Part shown: piece after piece, positions 41,729 through 51,690 of the stretch
Layout of the letters: each line of letters starts with the position of its first letter
Position numbering within the stretch: position 1 is the stretch's first letter
DNA from: Rhodobacterales bacterium HKCCE2091
GTDB lineage: Bacteria; Pseudomonadota; Alphaproteobacteria; Rhodobacterales; Rhodobacteraceae
Direction of reading: 5' to 3'
DNA length: 64,000 bases
Assembly (NCBI GenBank): GCA_015689685.1
Contig: WVSL01000004.1
Span: 186,001-250,000 of the forward strand
Notes under the pieces: model-generated
Seen by the model: only the letters and a program-made list of their open reading frames with translations
Told to the model about the DNA's origin: nothing
Databases searched by the model: none
Position numbers and translations under genes: made by a program

Positions 41729-42586
41729 TCAGGCCGGGGATTGCCCGTCGAGCGTGCGCAGGGCGCGCACCGCGGCGTCGAAGTGCTGCGGGTGGGTGTC
41801 GATGGCCTCGGACAGGAGCCCGCGGCCGATGTCCACGTCGCCGCGGCGGATGGCGGCGAGCGCGGCGGTGTGCAGGAGCTCCGCCCGTTCGACCTGGGTC
41901 ATCGGCACCAGCGGCAGGGTATAGTTGCCCTGGCTCGCGCGGGCGAGCACGAGGTTGTTCTTGGAGGTGAACAGGTCGGGGTTGTAGGTGATCGCCTCGG
42001 TGAAGAGCCGCTCGGCGCCCTCGAAGTCGCCACGGGTCAGCTTGGAGAAGCCCCAGTTGTTCAGGACGCCCGCCGGCGTCGTCGTCAGCCCGGCGGCGGT
42101 TTCGTAGAAGCTGTCGGCGCGGCTCCATTCCTGGTTCGCGTCGGCGATCATTGCCTCGAGCCGGTAGCGTTCGTAGGTCTCGAAGGTGGGCGGGACGACG
42201 TCGAGCACGGCCTCGGCCTCGTCCCAGTCGCCGTTGCGGATCAGCGCGTCGGCGTAATCGACGCGGTCCTGGTCGGTGGCCTGGCCGGAGTTGACGACCT
42301 GTTCCCAGACCAGCGTCGCCTCGGTGGCGCGGTTGGCGCGGATCAGGCTGTGGGCGAGCCCGCGCTTGAGGTCGATCCGGTCGGGCTGTTCCGCCGCGGC
42401 GCGCTGGAAGTAGGCGACCGCCTCTTCGGGGTCGGCGACGGTCAGCATGATGTCGTTCATGTTGCTTTCGTCGACGACGTTCAGGCTGCCGAGCGCGCGA
42501 TCCACGTCGGCCCGTTCATTGGTTTCGCACCCCGCCAGCGCGGCTGCCGCGCCGAACGCCAATGCGATCCGGAATCCCAGAGTCAT
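41729..42586 (-). CDS. tadD: TadD-like TPR lipoprotein
   Basis: A 285-aa lipoprotein (signal GFRIALAFGAAAALAGC, lipobox LAGC) with tetratricopeptide repeats over about residues 50-280 (for example AVAYFQRAAAEQPDRIDLKR and GVLNNWGFSKLTRGDFEGAE). TadD-type proteins are outer-membrane pilotins that help secretin assembly. 36 bp after a second TPR lipoprotein gene; both belong to the Tad locus. Confidence 0.87.
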   Translation of the reverse strand: MTLGFRIALAFGAAAALAGCETNERADVDRALGSLNVVDESNMNDIMLTVADPEEAVAYFQRAAAEQPDRIDLKRGLAHSLIRANRATEATLVWEQVVNSGQATDQDRVDYADALIRNGDWDEAEAVLDVVPPTFETYERYRLEAMIADANQEWSRADSFYETAAGLTTTPAGVLNNWGFSKLTRGDFEGAERLFTEAITYNPDLFTSKNNLVLARASQGNYTLPLVPMTQVERAELLHTAALAAIRRGDVDIGRGLLSEAIDTHPQHFDAAVRALRTLDGQSPA

Positions 42587-42622
42587 CTCGCTGCCTCATC
42601 TACTGCTCGTCCGCCCTGTCGC

Positions 42623-43258
42623 TCAGAGAGATCCGGTGAGGAGGTATCGACCCCCGCCGCGCCGCTCCAAGCCGTAGCGGTATTGATTTTCGGGACCAGT
42701 ATAGGCGGAATTTTCCATCCGCGCGATAGCGAGCATCAAGTTCTCGCGGATCGCGTCAGATCGGCCACTGTCGAGCGCGAAGGCGCGCTGGAAGATCTGC
42801 CGCGCCTCGCCGAATTCGCCCTGTTCCATCAGCACCACGCCGAGGTTGTTCCAGGCCACCGGTTCCTCCGGCGCCTCCTCGACCGCGCCGCGCAGGAAGT
42901 CCTCGGCCTGGCCGAGCCGGCCGAGTTGCAGGTTGGCGGAGCCGAGCGCGATGAGGACGGTGGCGTCGGTGCCGTTCTCGGCCGCGGCGCGGAGATAGGC
43001 CCTGAGCGCCAGTTCGTATTCGCCGGATTCCATCAGCCGGTCGCCGACCACCATGCCGTCCACGCCATCGGGCAGGCGGGCGGTTCCGGACGGCGCGTCG
43101 GGGCCTTCGTAGAGCGGATCGAGCGCGGGGCCGTAGCCGCGGCCGAGGGGAAAACCGCCCCCGAACCCGGCCCCGAAACCGCCGCCCGCGCCGCCGCCGG
43201 GCTGGTTGCAGCCCGCCAGCGCGGCGAGTGCCGCAATCAGGATGAGAAACCCCCGCAT
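42623..43258 (-). CDS. Second TPR lipoprotein of the Tad locus
   Basis: A 211-aa lipoprotein (FLILIAALAALAGC) with an unusual glycine-rich segment just after the lipidated Cys (GGGAGGGFGAGFGGGFPLGR) and three TPR units (ESGEYELALRAYLRAAAENG, LGRLGQAEDFLRGAVEEAPE, QGEFGEARQIFQRAFALDSG). Probably a second TadD-like pilotin or adaptor. The glycine-rich linker could let the TPR domain reach away from the membrane. Confidence 0.85.
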   Translation of the reverse strand: MRGFLILIAALAALAGCNQPGGGAGGGFGAGFGGGFPLGRGYGPALDPLYEGPDAPSGTARLPDGVDGMVVGDRLMESGEYELALRAYLRAAAENGTDATVLIALGSANLQLGRLGQAEDFLRGAVEEAPEEPVAWNNLGVVLMEQGEFGEARQIFQRAFALDSGRSDAIRENLMLAIARMENSAYTGPENQYRYGLERRGGGRYLLTGSL

Positions 43259-43378
43259 CGATCCCCCGGGCCGTTTGCCTGTACCGCGCCATTGTGAATC
43301 AGAATGGCGCCGCCCTCAATCGGGCCTGCGGCGATTTCCCGCCGAAGCGGCGCGGGCGGGACCGGCCCCGGAACGCGA

Positions 43379-43404
43379 AACCGCCGGCGCGGGGGCCGGC
43401 GGTT
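43379..43404 (-). terminator. Terminator after tadC
   Basis: AACCGCCGGC, loop of about 6 nt, GCCGGCGGTT, followed on the minus strand by T-rich TTCGCG. It lies 34 nt past the tadC stop and probably ends the cpaE-cpaF-tadB-tadC transcript. Confidence 0.55.
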
Positions 43405-43437
43405 CGGGGCGGTCGAGCCGTCGTGGTCGCGGGGCGG

Positions 43438-44433
43438 TCAGAAGCCGCCGCCGCCACCCGAGAGGTTCACGGCGATGCCGTAGACCGAGGGACCGATGAG
43501 GATGATGAGGAGCGGCGGGACGCAGAACATCATCGTGCCGAGGGTCAGCTTGGTCGGCAGCTTGTTCGCCTTTTCCTCGGCGCGCATCACGCGCTTGTCG
43601 CGCATTTCGCCGGCGTAGACCCGCAGCGCCTCGGCGACCGAGGTACCGAAGGTAGCGGACTGGATCAGCACCGTCACGAAGGAGTTCACGTCCTGGATCC
43701 CGACCCGTTCACCGAAGTCGCGCAGGACCTGGGTCTTTTCCTTGCCCGCCTTCATCTCGTAGGCGACCATCTCGAATTCCTCGGCGAGCGCGGGGTAGGC
43801 CGCGCCCATTTCCTTGGACACCCGGATGATGGCCTGGTCGAGCGACTGGCCGGCCTCGACGCAGACCAGCATGAGGTCGAGCGCGTCGGGGAAGCCGGCG
43901 GTGATTTCCTCCTCGCGCTTCTGGACGCGCTTGGTGACCCAGTACTTGGGCGACAGGTAGCCGATCGCACCGGGAATGAGGACGGTCAGGATCGTGCCCT
44001 GGGTCGTGCTGGGGCCGACGGTCAGCATCGTGCCGATGCCGATGCAGAGCCCGCCGAGGCCGAGCGCGAACTGCGCGAAGTGGAAGGTCTGCACCGCGCC
44101 CTTGGAGCGGTAGCCGGCGCGCATCAGGTTGAGCCGCGCGGCCGACAGCTCCTCGAGGTTCTGGGGTTCGAGGAACTGGCTGAAGCGCTGCAGCCGCTGG
44201 TCGGCCTTGTGCTGGACGCGCAGCGCGCGCCGGTCCTTGGTCTCGACCCCGCCGGCGCGGGTGCGGTCGCGCAGTCGTTCCAGCGGATCCTTCTTGCGGA
44301 ACAACACCGCGGGAAGGGCGACGAGGATCAGCAGGAGCCCGAGGACACCCACGAGGATGAGCGGACCGAGGTCGCCGAAGGTGGCGACCATCCAGTCGTT
44401 GGCGGAGCCGAAAAGATCGCGGATCGCTTGCAT
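43438..44433 (-). CDS. tadC: Tad inner-membrane platform protein TadC
   Basis: A 331-aa GSPII/F-domain membrane protein. N-terminal helix region (DLGPLILVGVLGLLLILVAL), central cytoplasmic F domain (GFPDALDLMLVCVEAGQSLD and RDFGERVGIQDVNSFVTVLI), and a C-terminal helix before a short glycine tail SGGGGGF. Works with TadB as the membrane platform turned by the CpaF ATPase. Thirteen nt after tadB. Confidence 0.95.
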   Translation of the reverse strand: MQAIRDLFGSANDWMVATFGDLGPLILVGVLGLLLILVALPAVLFRKKDPLERLRDRTRAGGVETKDRRALRVQHKADQRLQRFSQFLEPQNLEELSAARLNLMRAGYRSKGAVQTFHFAQFALGLGGLCIGIGTMLTVGPSTTQGTILTVLIPGAIGYLSPKYWVTKRVQKREEEITAGFPDALDLMLVCVEAGQSLDQAIIRVSKEMGAAYPALAEEFEMVAYEMKAGKEKTQVLRDFGERVGIQDVNSFVTVLIQSATFGTSVAEALRVYAGEMRDKRVMRAEEKANKLPTKLTLGTMMFCVPPLLIILIGPSVYGIAVNLSGGGGGF

Positions 44434-44446
44434 GGCCGGTGCCCCC

Positions 44447-45415
44447 TCAGACCTTGATGTTGACCATCATCCGCATGAAAACCATGTTCACGAACAGCAT
44501 CACGCCGACGATCGCACATGCGGGAATGAAGTACTGGGTGCCGATCACGTCGGCGTAGTAGTCGGGTTGCATCACGTTGATGCCGACGAGCGCGAGCAGC
44601 GGGAACACCGACAGGAAGTTGCCGGACCACTTGGCCTCGGCGGTGATCGCCTTGACCCGGCGGAACAGCCGGAAGCGGGCGCGGATCACCTTGGCCAGGC
44701 CGTCGAGGATCTCGGCGAGGTTGCCGCCCGAGGTCTGCTGGATGCCCACGGCCACGGCGAGGAAGCGAAGGTCCTGCAGGTCGAGCCGTTCGGCCATCGC
44801 GCCGATCGATTCCGCCACGTCCTTGCCGTAGGCGGCCTCGTCCGCGATCACGCCGAGTTCGGAGCCGAGCGGGTCCGCGACCTCTTTCGCGACGGTGCCG
44901 ATGGCGGTGACGAAGGGGTGACCCACCCGCAGCGAGCGGACCATGAGTTCGACCGCGTCGGGAAGCTGTTCCTCGATCAGCGAGATGCGCTTCTTGGCCT
45001 TGGAATTGACCCAGTAGTAGACCGCGCCGACGCCCATGCCGACCGACAGGAGCACCCTGAGCGGCAGCGCCGCACCGGTGAGCATGGTCATCAGGATGAA
45101 GGCGGCGAAGGTCAGCGCGATCATCACGAAGATGAGCTGCTGCGGGGTGAACGCGATGTTCGCCTTCTGCGCCTTGTCGGCGATCAGCGAATAGAGCGGC
45201 ACCGTCCGCGACTTCATGTGCTGGTCCATCTCCTTGCGGAGCTTGGCCAGGACGTCTTCGCGCGAGCCGCCCTTTTCCAGCATCGACAGCCGGCGGTTGA
45301 CGCGCGCGGTCATCGACACGGACTTGCCGAAGACCATGAGGTAGATGCCCTGCACCAGCAGGACGACGCCGACGAAGATCCCGATATAGATCAGCGGCTC
45401 GATGGAGAGGGTCAT
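44447..45415 (-). CDS. tadB: Tad inner-membrane platform protein TadB
   Basis: A 322-aa GSPII/F-domain protein, paralogous to TadC. It has an N-terminal helix IGIFVGVVLLVQGIYLMVFG, the F-domain segment EQLPDAVELMVRSLRVGHPF and LRFLAVAVGIQQTSGGNLAE, and a C-terminal helix pair. Six nt separate it from cpaF, so it is within the same operon. Confidence 0.95.
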   Translation of the reverse strand: MTLSIEPLIYIGIFVGVVLLVQGIYLMVFGKSVSMTARVNRRLSMLEKGGSREDVLAKLRKEMDQHMKSRTVPLYSLIADKAQKANIAFTPQQLIFVMIALTFAAFILMTMLTGAALPLRVLLSVGMGVGAVYYWVNSKAKKRISLIEEQLPDAVELMVRSLRVGHPFVTAIGTVAKEVADPLGSELGVIADEAAYGKDVAESIGAMAERLDLQDLRFLAVAVGIQQTSGGNLAEILDGLAKVIRARFRLFRRVKAITAEAKWSGNFLSVFPLLALVGINVMQPDYYADVIGTQYFIPACAIVGVMLFVNMVFMRMMVNIKV

Positions 45416-45421
45416 GGCAGC

Positions 45422-46876
45422 TTACTCCGCGGCGACGGGATCGTAGATGGACATGGGCAGGTCGTAGCCCCACTGCTTGAAGCGGCTCGAGTAGTGCGAG
45501 CGCACGCCGCAGGCGGTGAAACGGCCGATGATGGTGCCGTCGGGCTTCAGGCCGAGGCGCTGGTAGCGGAACACTTCCTGCATCGAGATGACCTCGCCCT
45601 CCATGCCCGTCACCTCGGTGATCGAGACCATGCGGCGGGAGCCGTCCTGGAGACGCGAGGCCTGCACGATCAGGTTCACGGCCGAGGCGATCTGGGCGCG
45701 GACGGCCTTGATCGGCATCTCGATCCCGGCCATCGCGACCATGTTTTCAAGGCGCGAGCAGGCGTCGCGGGCGGAGTTGGCGTGGATCGTCGTCATCGAG
45801 CCGTCGTGGCCGGTGTTCATGGCCTGCAACATGTCGATGACTTCCTCGCCGCGCGTCTCGCCGACGATGATGCGGTCGGGGCGCATCCGGAGCGCGTTCC
45901 GGAGACAGTCGCGCTGCGTGACGGCACCCTTGCCCTCGACGTTGGGCGGGCGGCTTTCCATCCGGCCCACATGGACCTGCTGGAGCTGGAGTTCCGCCGT
46001 ATCCTCGATCGTCAGGATGCGTTCCTTGTTGTCGATGAAGCTCGACAGCGCGTTGAGCGTGGTCGTCTTGCCCGAGCCGGTACCGCCGGAGACGATGACG
46101 TTCAGGCGGCAGGCGCAGGCGGCCTGGAGGTAGGCGGCCATCTCTTCGGAGAAGGCGCCGAACTTCACCAGGTCGTCGATCCCGAGCTTTTCCTTCTTGA
46201 ACTTACGGATCGAGACGAGCGAGCCGTCCACCGCGATCGGCGGGACCATCGCGTTGAAACGCGAGCCGTCCTTGAGACGGGCGTCGACGTAGGGCGTGCT
46301 TTCGTCGACGCGGCGGCCGACGGCGGACACGATCTTGTCGATGATCCGCAGGAGGTGGCGTTCGTCCTTGAAGCGGATGTCGGTCAGCTGCAGCCGGCCG
46401 GCGCGTTCGACGAACACCCGGTTCGGGCCGTTCACGAGAATATCGTTGACGGTGTCGTCCTTCAGAAGCGTTTCGAGCGGGCCGAGGCCCGTCACTTCGT
46501 CGAACAGTTCCGATTGCAGGGTCTGCCGATCCTCGCGGTTCAGCACGATCCCCATCTCGTTCAGCTCGTCCGAGGTGATCGCCGAGATCTCGGACCGGAG
46601 TTCGGATTCCTTGGCCCCTTCCAGCGCGGAGAGGTTCAGGTTCTCCAGCAGCCGGTGGTGCATCTCGGTCTTGATCTCGTCGAGACGCTGGCGGCGCTTG
46701 GCCTCCTTGTCGGCGCTTCCGGCCGCGGCCGGGACGACGGGTTCGCCGCCGCCGTTGGGCTTGCGGGCGATCTTGGGCGCCGCGGCGGGGTCGGCCGCGG
46801 GCGCGGCCGTCGGCAGAGGCACGGGAGCGCCGGAAACGGGCTGCGGCGATGCAGGCTTCTTGTACTTGGAAAACAT
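45422..46876 (-). CDS. cpaF: Tad pilus secretion ATPase CpaF/TadA
   Basis: A 484-aa type II/IV secretion ATPase. Walker [21 protein letters not shown], Asp box and Walker B region [13 protein letters not shown] and [20 protein letters not shown], His box [20 protein letters not shown]. The N-terminal 80 residues are Ala/Pro-rich and low-complexity. It powers assembly of the Flp fibre. 16 nt after cpaE. Confidence 0.97.
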   Translation of the reverse strand: MFSKYKKPASPQPVSGAPVPLPTAAPAADPAAAPKIARKPNGGGEPVVPAAAGSADKEAKRRQRLDEIKTEMHHRLLENLNLSALEGAKESELRSEISAITSDELNEMGIVLNREDRQTLQSELFDEVTGLGPLETLLKDDTVNDILVNGPNRVFVERAGRLQLTDIRFKDERHLLRIIDKIVSAVGRRVDESTPYVDARLKDGSRFNAMVPPIAVDGSLVSIRKFKKEKLGIDDLVKFGAFSEEMAAYLQAACACRLNVIVSGGTGSGKTTTLNALSSFIDNKERILTIEDTAELQLQQVHVGRMESRPPNVEGKGAVTQRDCLRNALRMRPDRIIVGETRGEEVIDMLQAMNTGHDGSMTTIHANSARDACSRLENMVAMAGIEMPIKAVRAQIASAVNLIVQASRLQDGSRRMVSITEVTGMEGEVISMQEVFRYQRLGLKPDGTIIGRFTACGVRSHYSSRFKQWGYDLPMSIYDPVAAE

Positions 46877-46892
46877 GAGCGGTCGTGTCCCC

Positions 46893-48143
46893 TCAGGCGG
46901 TCTTTGCGGTGTCGGTCAGCATCGCGGCATGGAGGCTGACGGCGAGCTTCTGGATGTCCTTGCGGAGCGGGTTCTTCTTCGCCATCTCGGCCAGCGGCAG
47001 GCCCTGGTCGCCGCATTGCAGGACCTGCTTGCCGCCGTCGGCGAGTTGCGTGGAGATCTTCACGCCGAGCGATTCCGTCAGGCGCTTGACCCGGCCCTTG
47101 CCGTTCAGGTCGGTCATCCGGGGCGCGCGGTTCAGGACGAAGTTGACCTTCTCCAGCGGCAGGTCCTCGGATTGCAGGGCCTTGATGAAGCGCATCGCGT
47201 TCTGGGCCGAGCGCATGTCGAGTTCCATCACCGCGAAGAACACGTCGGCTTGGTTCAGGACGGTTTCGGTCCAGGTGACGATCGAGGCGGGCATGTCGAT
47301 CACGACCACGTCGAAGGCGGCCTTGGCCTCCTCGATGATCCGCTCGACATCCTCGGGCCCGATCATGTCGAGCGGGACGATCTCAAGCGGCGAGGTGAAC
47401 ACCGACATCTTGTCCTGGAAGCCCTGCAGCGCCTGCTTGAAGCTGTCCTCGTCCATCGAGGCGCTGTCGGCGAGCATCTCGGTGATGACTTCGCGGCGGG
47501 GCAGGTCGAGGAAGGTCGAGACCGTGCCGGACTGCAGGTCGAGGTCGATCACGCAGACCGACGGGGCCTCCTTGTCGAGGGAGGCGAATTCGTAGGCGAG
47601 GTTCACGGCGAGCGTCGTCGCCCCGGCGCCGCCGGCGAGCTTCTGGACCGCGAACAGGGCCGCGGGCGCCTCCAGCCGGTGCTTGGCGAGGTGGCCGCCG
47701 CCCTTGCCCTCGGACGCCACGACGGGCTCCGGCTCGGGCAGGCGCACGCGCTCGATCGCCTCGTGCAGGGCGCGTTCGGGCAGCGGGTAGGGGACGAAAT
47801 CGTGGGCGCCGAGTTTCAGGAGCTGGTGCAGCCCGGCGGTGGACACGTTGTCGGCGATCAGGATGACCTTGATCCGGCGCTGCGTCGCGGCGCGGATGAT
47901 TTCCCCGATCAGGCCGATGTCGCCCTCGTCCTCGTGGTCGACGGCGATCGCGACGAACTCCAGGTGGTTGGCCTCGGGCTGCTCGAAGAACGCCTTCGCC
48001 TCACCAAGCTGCAAATCCCCCCAGGCCTCGCCCAGTTCGGCTTCCATGTCGTCGATCAGGAGATCGAACTTCTGCACGTCCCGAGAGATGGTGCAGGCGA
48101 CAATCGGCGCCGGGTCGGATTTCAATGCAAGTTCGCTACCCAT
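46893..48143 (-). CDS. cpaE: Tad polar-localisation ATPase CpaE/TadZ
   Basis: A 416-aa protein. An atypical receiver-like domain occupies about residues 1-130; then a MinD/ParA-type ATPase domain with a deviant Walker A, KLAGGAGATTLAVNLAYEFA, in which the usual Lys before Thr-Thr is Ala, as in other TadZ proteins. Walker B-like FDVVVIDMPASIV follows. It recruits and positions the Tad machine. First gene of cpaE-cpaF-tadB-tadC; a 252-bp leader precedes it. Confidence 0.93.
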   Translation of the reverse strand: MGSELALKSDPAPIVACTISRDVQKFDLLIDDMEAELGEAWGDLQLGEAKAFFEQPEANHLEFVAIAVDHEDEGDIGLIGEIIRAATQRRIKVILIADNVSTAGLHQLLKLGAHDFVPYPLPERALHEAIERVRLPEPEPVVASEGKGGGHLAKHRLEAPAALFAVQKLAGGAGATTLAVNLAYEFASLDKEAPSVCVIDLDLQSGTVSTFLDLPRREVITEMLADSASMDEDSFKQALQGFQDKMSVFTSPLEIVPLDMIGPEDVERIIEEAKAAFDVVVIDMPASIVTWTETVLNQADVFFAVMELDMRSAQNAMRFIKALQSEDLPLEKVNFVLNRAPRMTDLNGKGRVKRLTESLGVKISTQLADGGKQVLQCGDQGLPLAEMAKKNPLRKDIQKLAVSLHAAMLTDTAKTA

Positions 48144-48331
48144 TCCTCAATTCCCATGTTGCCCGGATTTTCCGGGTACCGCCCCGACCGCCGTCGAGCG
48201 AGCCCCTGGAACAGGGCATCCGGCGGGCAGGGATCGGGACAATGCCCTACGGGAATCGCCCCACGCTCCGCCGACCGTTGTGGTCCGCAAAATGGGCAAC
48301 AATACGACCAAAAAATCGAAACTATTGGAAA

Positions 48332-48362
48332 AAGCGCCGCGTCTTTTCAGGACGCGGCGCTT
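48332..48362 (-). terminator. Strong Rho-independent terminator after the OmpA lipoprotein gene
   Basis: AAGCGCCGCGTC, loop TTTTCAG, GACGCGGCGCTT: perfect 12-bp stem followed on the minus strand by TTTCC and, further on, TTTTTT. It cleanly separates the cpaC-ompA unit from cpaE, which must have its own promoter in the remaining 188 bp. Confidence 0.85.
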
Positions 48363-48395
48363 CGGGGTCGTCTTGGGTGAGGCAGTGTGTCGGGG

Positions 48396-49016
48396 TCAGT
48401 CCTCGGACTGCGCGCTGGTGACCCAGTTGCGCTGAACGATGCGGGCGTATTCCCCGTTGAGCACGATCGGGTGGTTCTGGACGAAGCCGGAGACCACGGT
48501 CACGGTGCGGCGGTTCTGGCGTTCCCGCTCCGTGGTCGCCACCACCGGCTCGCTTTCTCCGCGCGAGACCAGTGCCTCGAGCCGGTGGCGGTTCACGCCC
48601 TGGCTGACGAGGAAGTTGACCACCGCGCGGGCGCGGCGCAGGCCGAGGTTGTAGTTGTAGCCGTCCGACCCGACGAGGTCGGTGTGGCCGTAGACCGAGA
48701 ACCGGACTTCGGGGAAGTGCCGGATCCAGGCCGCCTGGCGCCGCAGGACCGACTGTGCCTCGGCGTCCAGGTAGGCGCTGTCGAAGGCGAAGTTGATCGT
48801 CGTCGGAACCTCGGCGGCGAAGCGGTCCTGGAGGCTTTCGACGTAGGACCGCTGGCCCGACATGATGAGCACGTTGTTCATCGTCGGGTTGCCGAAGCGC
48901 CCCTCGTCGAGATGCGAGCCGAGCGGTGCGCCGCCGGTCCAGGAACTGTCGCATGCGGCGAGCGCGAGGAGGGCCGCGCCGGCGGCAAGCGCCTTCAAGT
49001 GCAGGGTCGTTGCCAT
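48396..49016 (-). CDS. OmpA-domain lipoprotein of the Tad locus
   Basis: A 206-aa lipoprotein (KALAAGAALLALAAC) with a C-terminal OmpA/peptidoglycan-binding domain: VRFSVYGHTDLVGSDGYNYN, LGLRRARAVVNFLVSQGVNR, ALVSRGESEPVV. I prefer ATG 49016, which has GGAG 8 nt upstream; GTG 49025 overlapping the cpaC stop is an alternative. It likely anchors the outer-membrane secretin to peptidoglycan. Confidence 0.88.
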   Translation of the reverse strand: MATTLHLKALAAGAALLALAACDSSWTGGAPLGSHLDEGRFGNPTMNNVLIMSGQRSYVESLQDRFAAEVPTTINFAFDSAYLDAEAQSVLRRQAAWIRHFPEVRFSVYGHTDLVGSDGYNYNLGLRRARAVVNFLVSQGVNRHRLEALVSRGESEPVVATTERERQNRRTVTVVSGFVQNHPIVLNGEYARIVQRNWVTSAQSED

Positions 49017-49021
49017 CAGTC

Positions 49022-50404
49022 TCACTCCATCACGTAGCCGTAGGAACCCGCGAAGTCCTGCTGGGCCACGTCACCGGCCGGCGTGCCACGCCGCGGGGAG
49101 ACGCCGTTCTGGCCGAGAAGGAAGAACTCGCGTTCGTTCGGGATCGCGACCCGGTCCGTGGGCAGGGCCAGGGCCTCGCCGCGGGTCGGGCTGACCAGGT
49201 GCGCGGTGACGATGATCACCAGCTCGGACTGTTCGCGCTGCCAGTTGGAGGAGCGGAACAGCGCGCCGAGGATCGGGATGTCGCCGAGCCACGGAACCTG
49301 GCCGATCGAGTCGCGGAAGTCGTCCTGCAGCAGGCCCGCGATGGCGAAGCTCTCGCCGTCACGCAGGTTCACGCTGGTCGACGCCGACCGGGTGTTGAGC
49401 GACGGGATCTGCGCGCCGTTGCCGAGCGCGATGGTCTCGCCGAGCGAGGACACCGTGGTGCCGAGGTCGAGATTGATGACGCCTTCCTGGATCACCGTCG
49501 GGGTGAATTCCAGCGTGATGCCGAAGGGCTTGAACTCGACCCCCACGCCGTTGTCCGACTGGGTCGGGACCGGGAATTCGCCGCCGGCGAGGAAGTTCGC
49601 CGTCTGGCCGGAAAGCGCGGTCAGGTTCGGTTCCGCGAGGGTGCGGACGAGACCGTTGGTTTCCAGCGCCTCGAGCAGGATGCCGACCCGCGCGCCGGTG
49701 GAGCCGAACACGACCGACAGGCCGCCGGTGCCGGTGACGCCGGCCAGCGACGGGGTCGCCGGTGCGCCGGACGCGGCGAGCGCGTTGGTGCCGAAGGCGA
49801 AGCTGTCGTCGCCGATGCCGATGGAGGTCGACAGGTTCTGCCGGGTGGTGCGCGACATTTCCGCGAAGCGGACCTGCAGGAGCACCTGCTGGCTGCCGGC
49901 CACGTTCATCAGGTTGGAGACCCGACCCTCGGCGTAGCGGTTGGCGAGCTGCATGGCCTGGTCGACCGCCTCGCCGTTCGACAGCGTGCCCGAGAGGACG
50001 ATGCCGTCATTGGCGGTGCGGACCTCGATCGGCTCGCCGGGGAGGATCTGGCCGAGACGCTCGCGAAGCTCGGCGACGTCCGGGATCACCTGGACCTCGA
50101 CGTTGGCGATGAGCTGGCCCTCGACACCCAGAAGGGTCATCGTGGTCCGCCCGGGCGTGCGTCCGAGAACGTAGATCGTGCGCTCGCTGAGCGTCGCGAT
50201 GTCGGCGATGGCCGGGTTGGCGACGGAGAGCTCGGCGAAGACGGCCTCCGACTCGACGACGACGGCGCGGTTCATCGGAACCCGCAACGACGTGGCCACG
50301 TCACCTTCAAGCACGCGCAGGCTCTGCGCGTGGGTCGCGGGCGCCAAGGAGAGCGCCAATGCACAGGCCATCAGGCCCGCACGCAAGATTTGGGTCATGC
50401 TCAT
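49022..50404 (-). CDS. cpaC: Tad outer-membrane secretin CpaC/RcpA
   Basis: A 460-aa secretin. ATG 50404 (MSMTQILRAGLMACALALSL) gives a proper signal peptide ending ATHAQ and has AGGA 7 nt upstream; the longer frame does not. N-terminal pilus-secretin domain (NPAIADIATLSERTIYVLGR), BON-like NGEAVDQAMQLANRYAEGRV, and secretin core LVRTLAEPNLTALSGQTANF, SLNTRSASTSVNLRDGESFA. It forms the channel for the pilus. Confidence 0.95.
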   Translation of the reverse strand: MSMTQILRAGLMACALALSLAPATHAQSLRVLEGDVATSLRVPMNRAVVVESEAVFAELSVANPAIADIATLSERTIYVLGRTPGRTTMTLLGVEGQLIANVEVQVIPDVAELRERLGQILPGEPIEVRTANDGIVLSGTLSNGEAVDQAMQLANRYAEGRVSNLMNVAGSQQVLLQVRFAEMSRTTRQNLSTSIGIGDDSFAFGTNALAASGAPATPSLAGVTGTGGLSVVFGSTGARVGILLEALETNGLVRTLAEPNLTALSGQTANFLAGGEFPVPTQSDNGVGVEFKPFGITLEFTPTVIQEGVINLDLGTTVSSLGETIALGNGAQIPSLNTRSASTSVNLRDGESFAIAGLLQDDFRDSIGQVPWLGDIPILGALFRSSNWQREQSELVIIVTAHLVSPTRGEALALPTDRVAIPNEREFFLLGQNGVSPRRGTPAGDVAQQDFAGSYGYVME

Positions 50405-50564
50405 TGTGATCCTGCCTCTCTGATCACGGATTTCGCCCCGGGTTGATCCCGGGATTGCCGGCACCATGCCCGAAGGTGCCTTTCCATTCAAGAATCAGGT
50501 ATTTGCGGGGTGACATTTATGTGCCTTCCGCGCCACGCCCGCACGAAATCTAGAGGCAGAAGAA

Positions 50565-50594
50565 CGGCCGGCCCCCCATATCGGGGACCGGCCG
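50565..50594 (-). terminator. Hairpin between cpaB and cpaC
   Basis: CGGCCGG-C-CCCC / GGGG-A-CCGGCCG stem with one mismatch, loop CATATC, 70 nt past the cpaB stop, followed on the minus strand by TTCTTCTGCC. It suggests that cpaB and cpaC are at least partly separate transcripts or that read-through is regulated. Confidence 0.5.
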
Positions 50595-50663
50595 CAAAAT
50601 TTATCCACAGGCTGTCAGCGCCCGCTCGGCGTCATTCCGGGCTGTGGACGGACGGTGGAGAAC

Positions 50664-51491
50664 TCAGTTCTCGTCGCCGCAGGGAACCGGCGTGACCACC
50701 ACTTCGCCACCCCGGCGGGCGCGCACGGTGCAGATGCGGGGACCGGCCTCGCGCTCCACCTCGGCGATCCCGAGAAGGGTGTTCTGGTTGATCTCGACGG
50801 TCTCGGACGCGGTGTCGTCCTCGACGCCGACCAGCGCCAGGGTCAGCCGGCCGGTCGATTGCGCCTGCGCCAGCGCGGCGACGTCCTCGGCCGCGGCCTC
50901 GACGGTGATCGTTCGGGCAATGGTCGGGTTGTTCCGGTCCTCGTCGGCGATCTGGTCGATGGCGATGATCTGCACGTTGGAGCGGATCAGACGGGTCACG
51001 TCCTCGCCGCGCGAGGAGCCGGACCAGTACACGTCGACCCGGTCGCCCGGCCGCAGGAAGCCCGACACGCCCGAGGTCACGTCGACCCGGATCGCGACCG
51101 CGCGCATGCCGCGGGCCAGCCGCGAGGCGACGCCGGCGTCCTGGCCGGGGCCGGTGACCTTCGAGCGCAGGATCGGCTCGTCGCGTTCCATCACGCGCAG
51201 CACGGTGCGCGGAACGTCGGGACCGTCGGGGAAGATCTCTTCCATCGTCGTGAAGGCGCCGAAGGGCACGTGGTCGGCCGGCCAGCGGATCGCGACGACG
51301 TGCTCGGGGCGAAGCTGCTGGCCGTAGCGCAGCTGCGTGTTCACCACGAAGATGTCGGTGGTTTCGATAATCGCGTTGCGTTGCTGCGCGATGGCGTTTT
51401 GGTATTGCGCGAAGCGGTCCTGGGCGATGTAGACGGCGAACCCCGCCAGGGCTACCCCCACGATCAGAACCAGGCCAAAAATCAGTCGCAT
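50664..51491 (-). CDS. cpaB: Tad periplasmic protein CpaB/RcpC
   Basis: A 275-aa protein with one N-terminal helix (MRLIFGLVLIVGVALAGFAV) and a SAF-like domain (VVNTQLRYGQQLRPEHVVAI then RWPADHVP), followed by VTSGVSGFLRPGDRVDVYWS typical of CpaB. ATG 51491 chosen. It links the secretin to the inner-membrane platform. First gene downstream of the five pilins. Confidence 0.93.
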   Translation of the reverse strand: MRLIFGLVLIVGVALAGFAVYIAQDRFAQYQNAIAQQRNAIIETTDIFVVNTQLRYGQQLRPEHVVAIRWPADHVPFGAFTTMEEIFPDGPDVPRTVLRVMERDEPILRSKVTGPGQDAGVASRLARGMRAVAIRVDVTSGVSGFLRPGDRVDVYWSGSSRGEDVTRLIRSNVQIIAIDQIADEDRNNPTIARTITVEAAAEDVAALAQAQSTGRLTLALVGVEDDTASETVEINQNTLLGIAEVEREAGPRICTVRARRGGEVVVTPVPCGDEN

Positions 51492-51690
51492 GTCATCGGT
51501 CCCTTGCTGAAGCGCATGACGCCCCCATTGGTCGCTCACACGCAATTAACCGCTGCCCAGAATCCGGGGTGAATCGGGCAGAATGATGGTGTGTTGGCGG
51601 ATTTCCCTTGGCGGGATCAGCCGATAACCGGGGGGCAGGCCGGGTATTGCGGCCGCCCCCCGGGGGCTCCTGAACTGGCGGAGCGCCGGA

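Noticed and set aside
44129-46939. 936-aa plus-strand open frame opposite tadB and cpaF
   Set aside because: Mirror of the codon bias of cpaF/tadB/tadC; protein is His/Asp/Val-rich noise.
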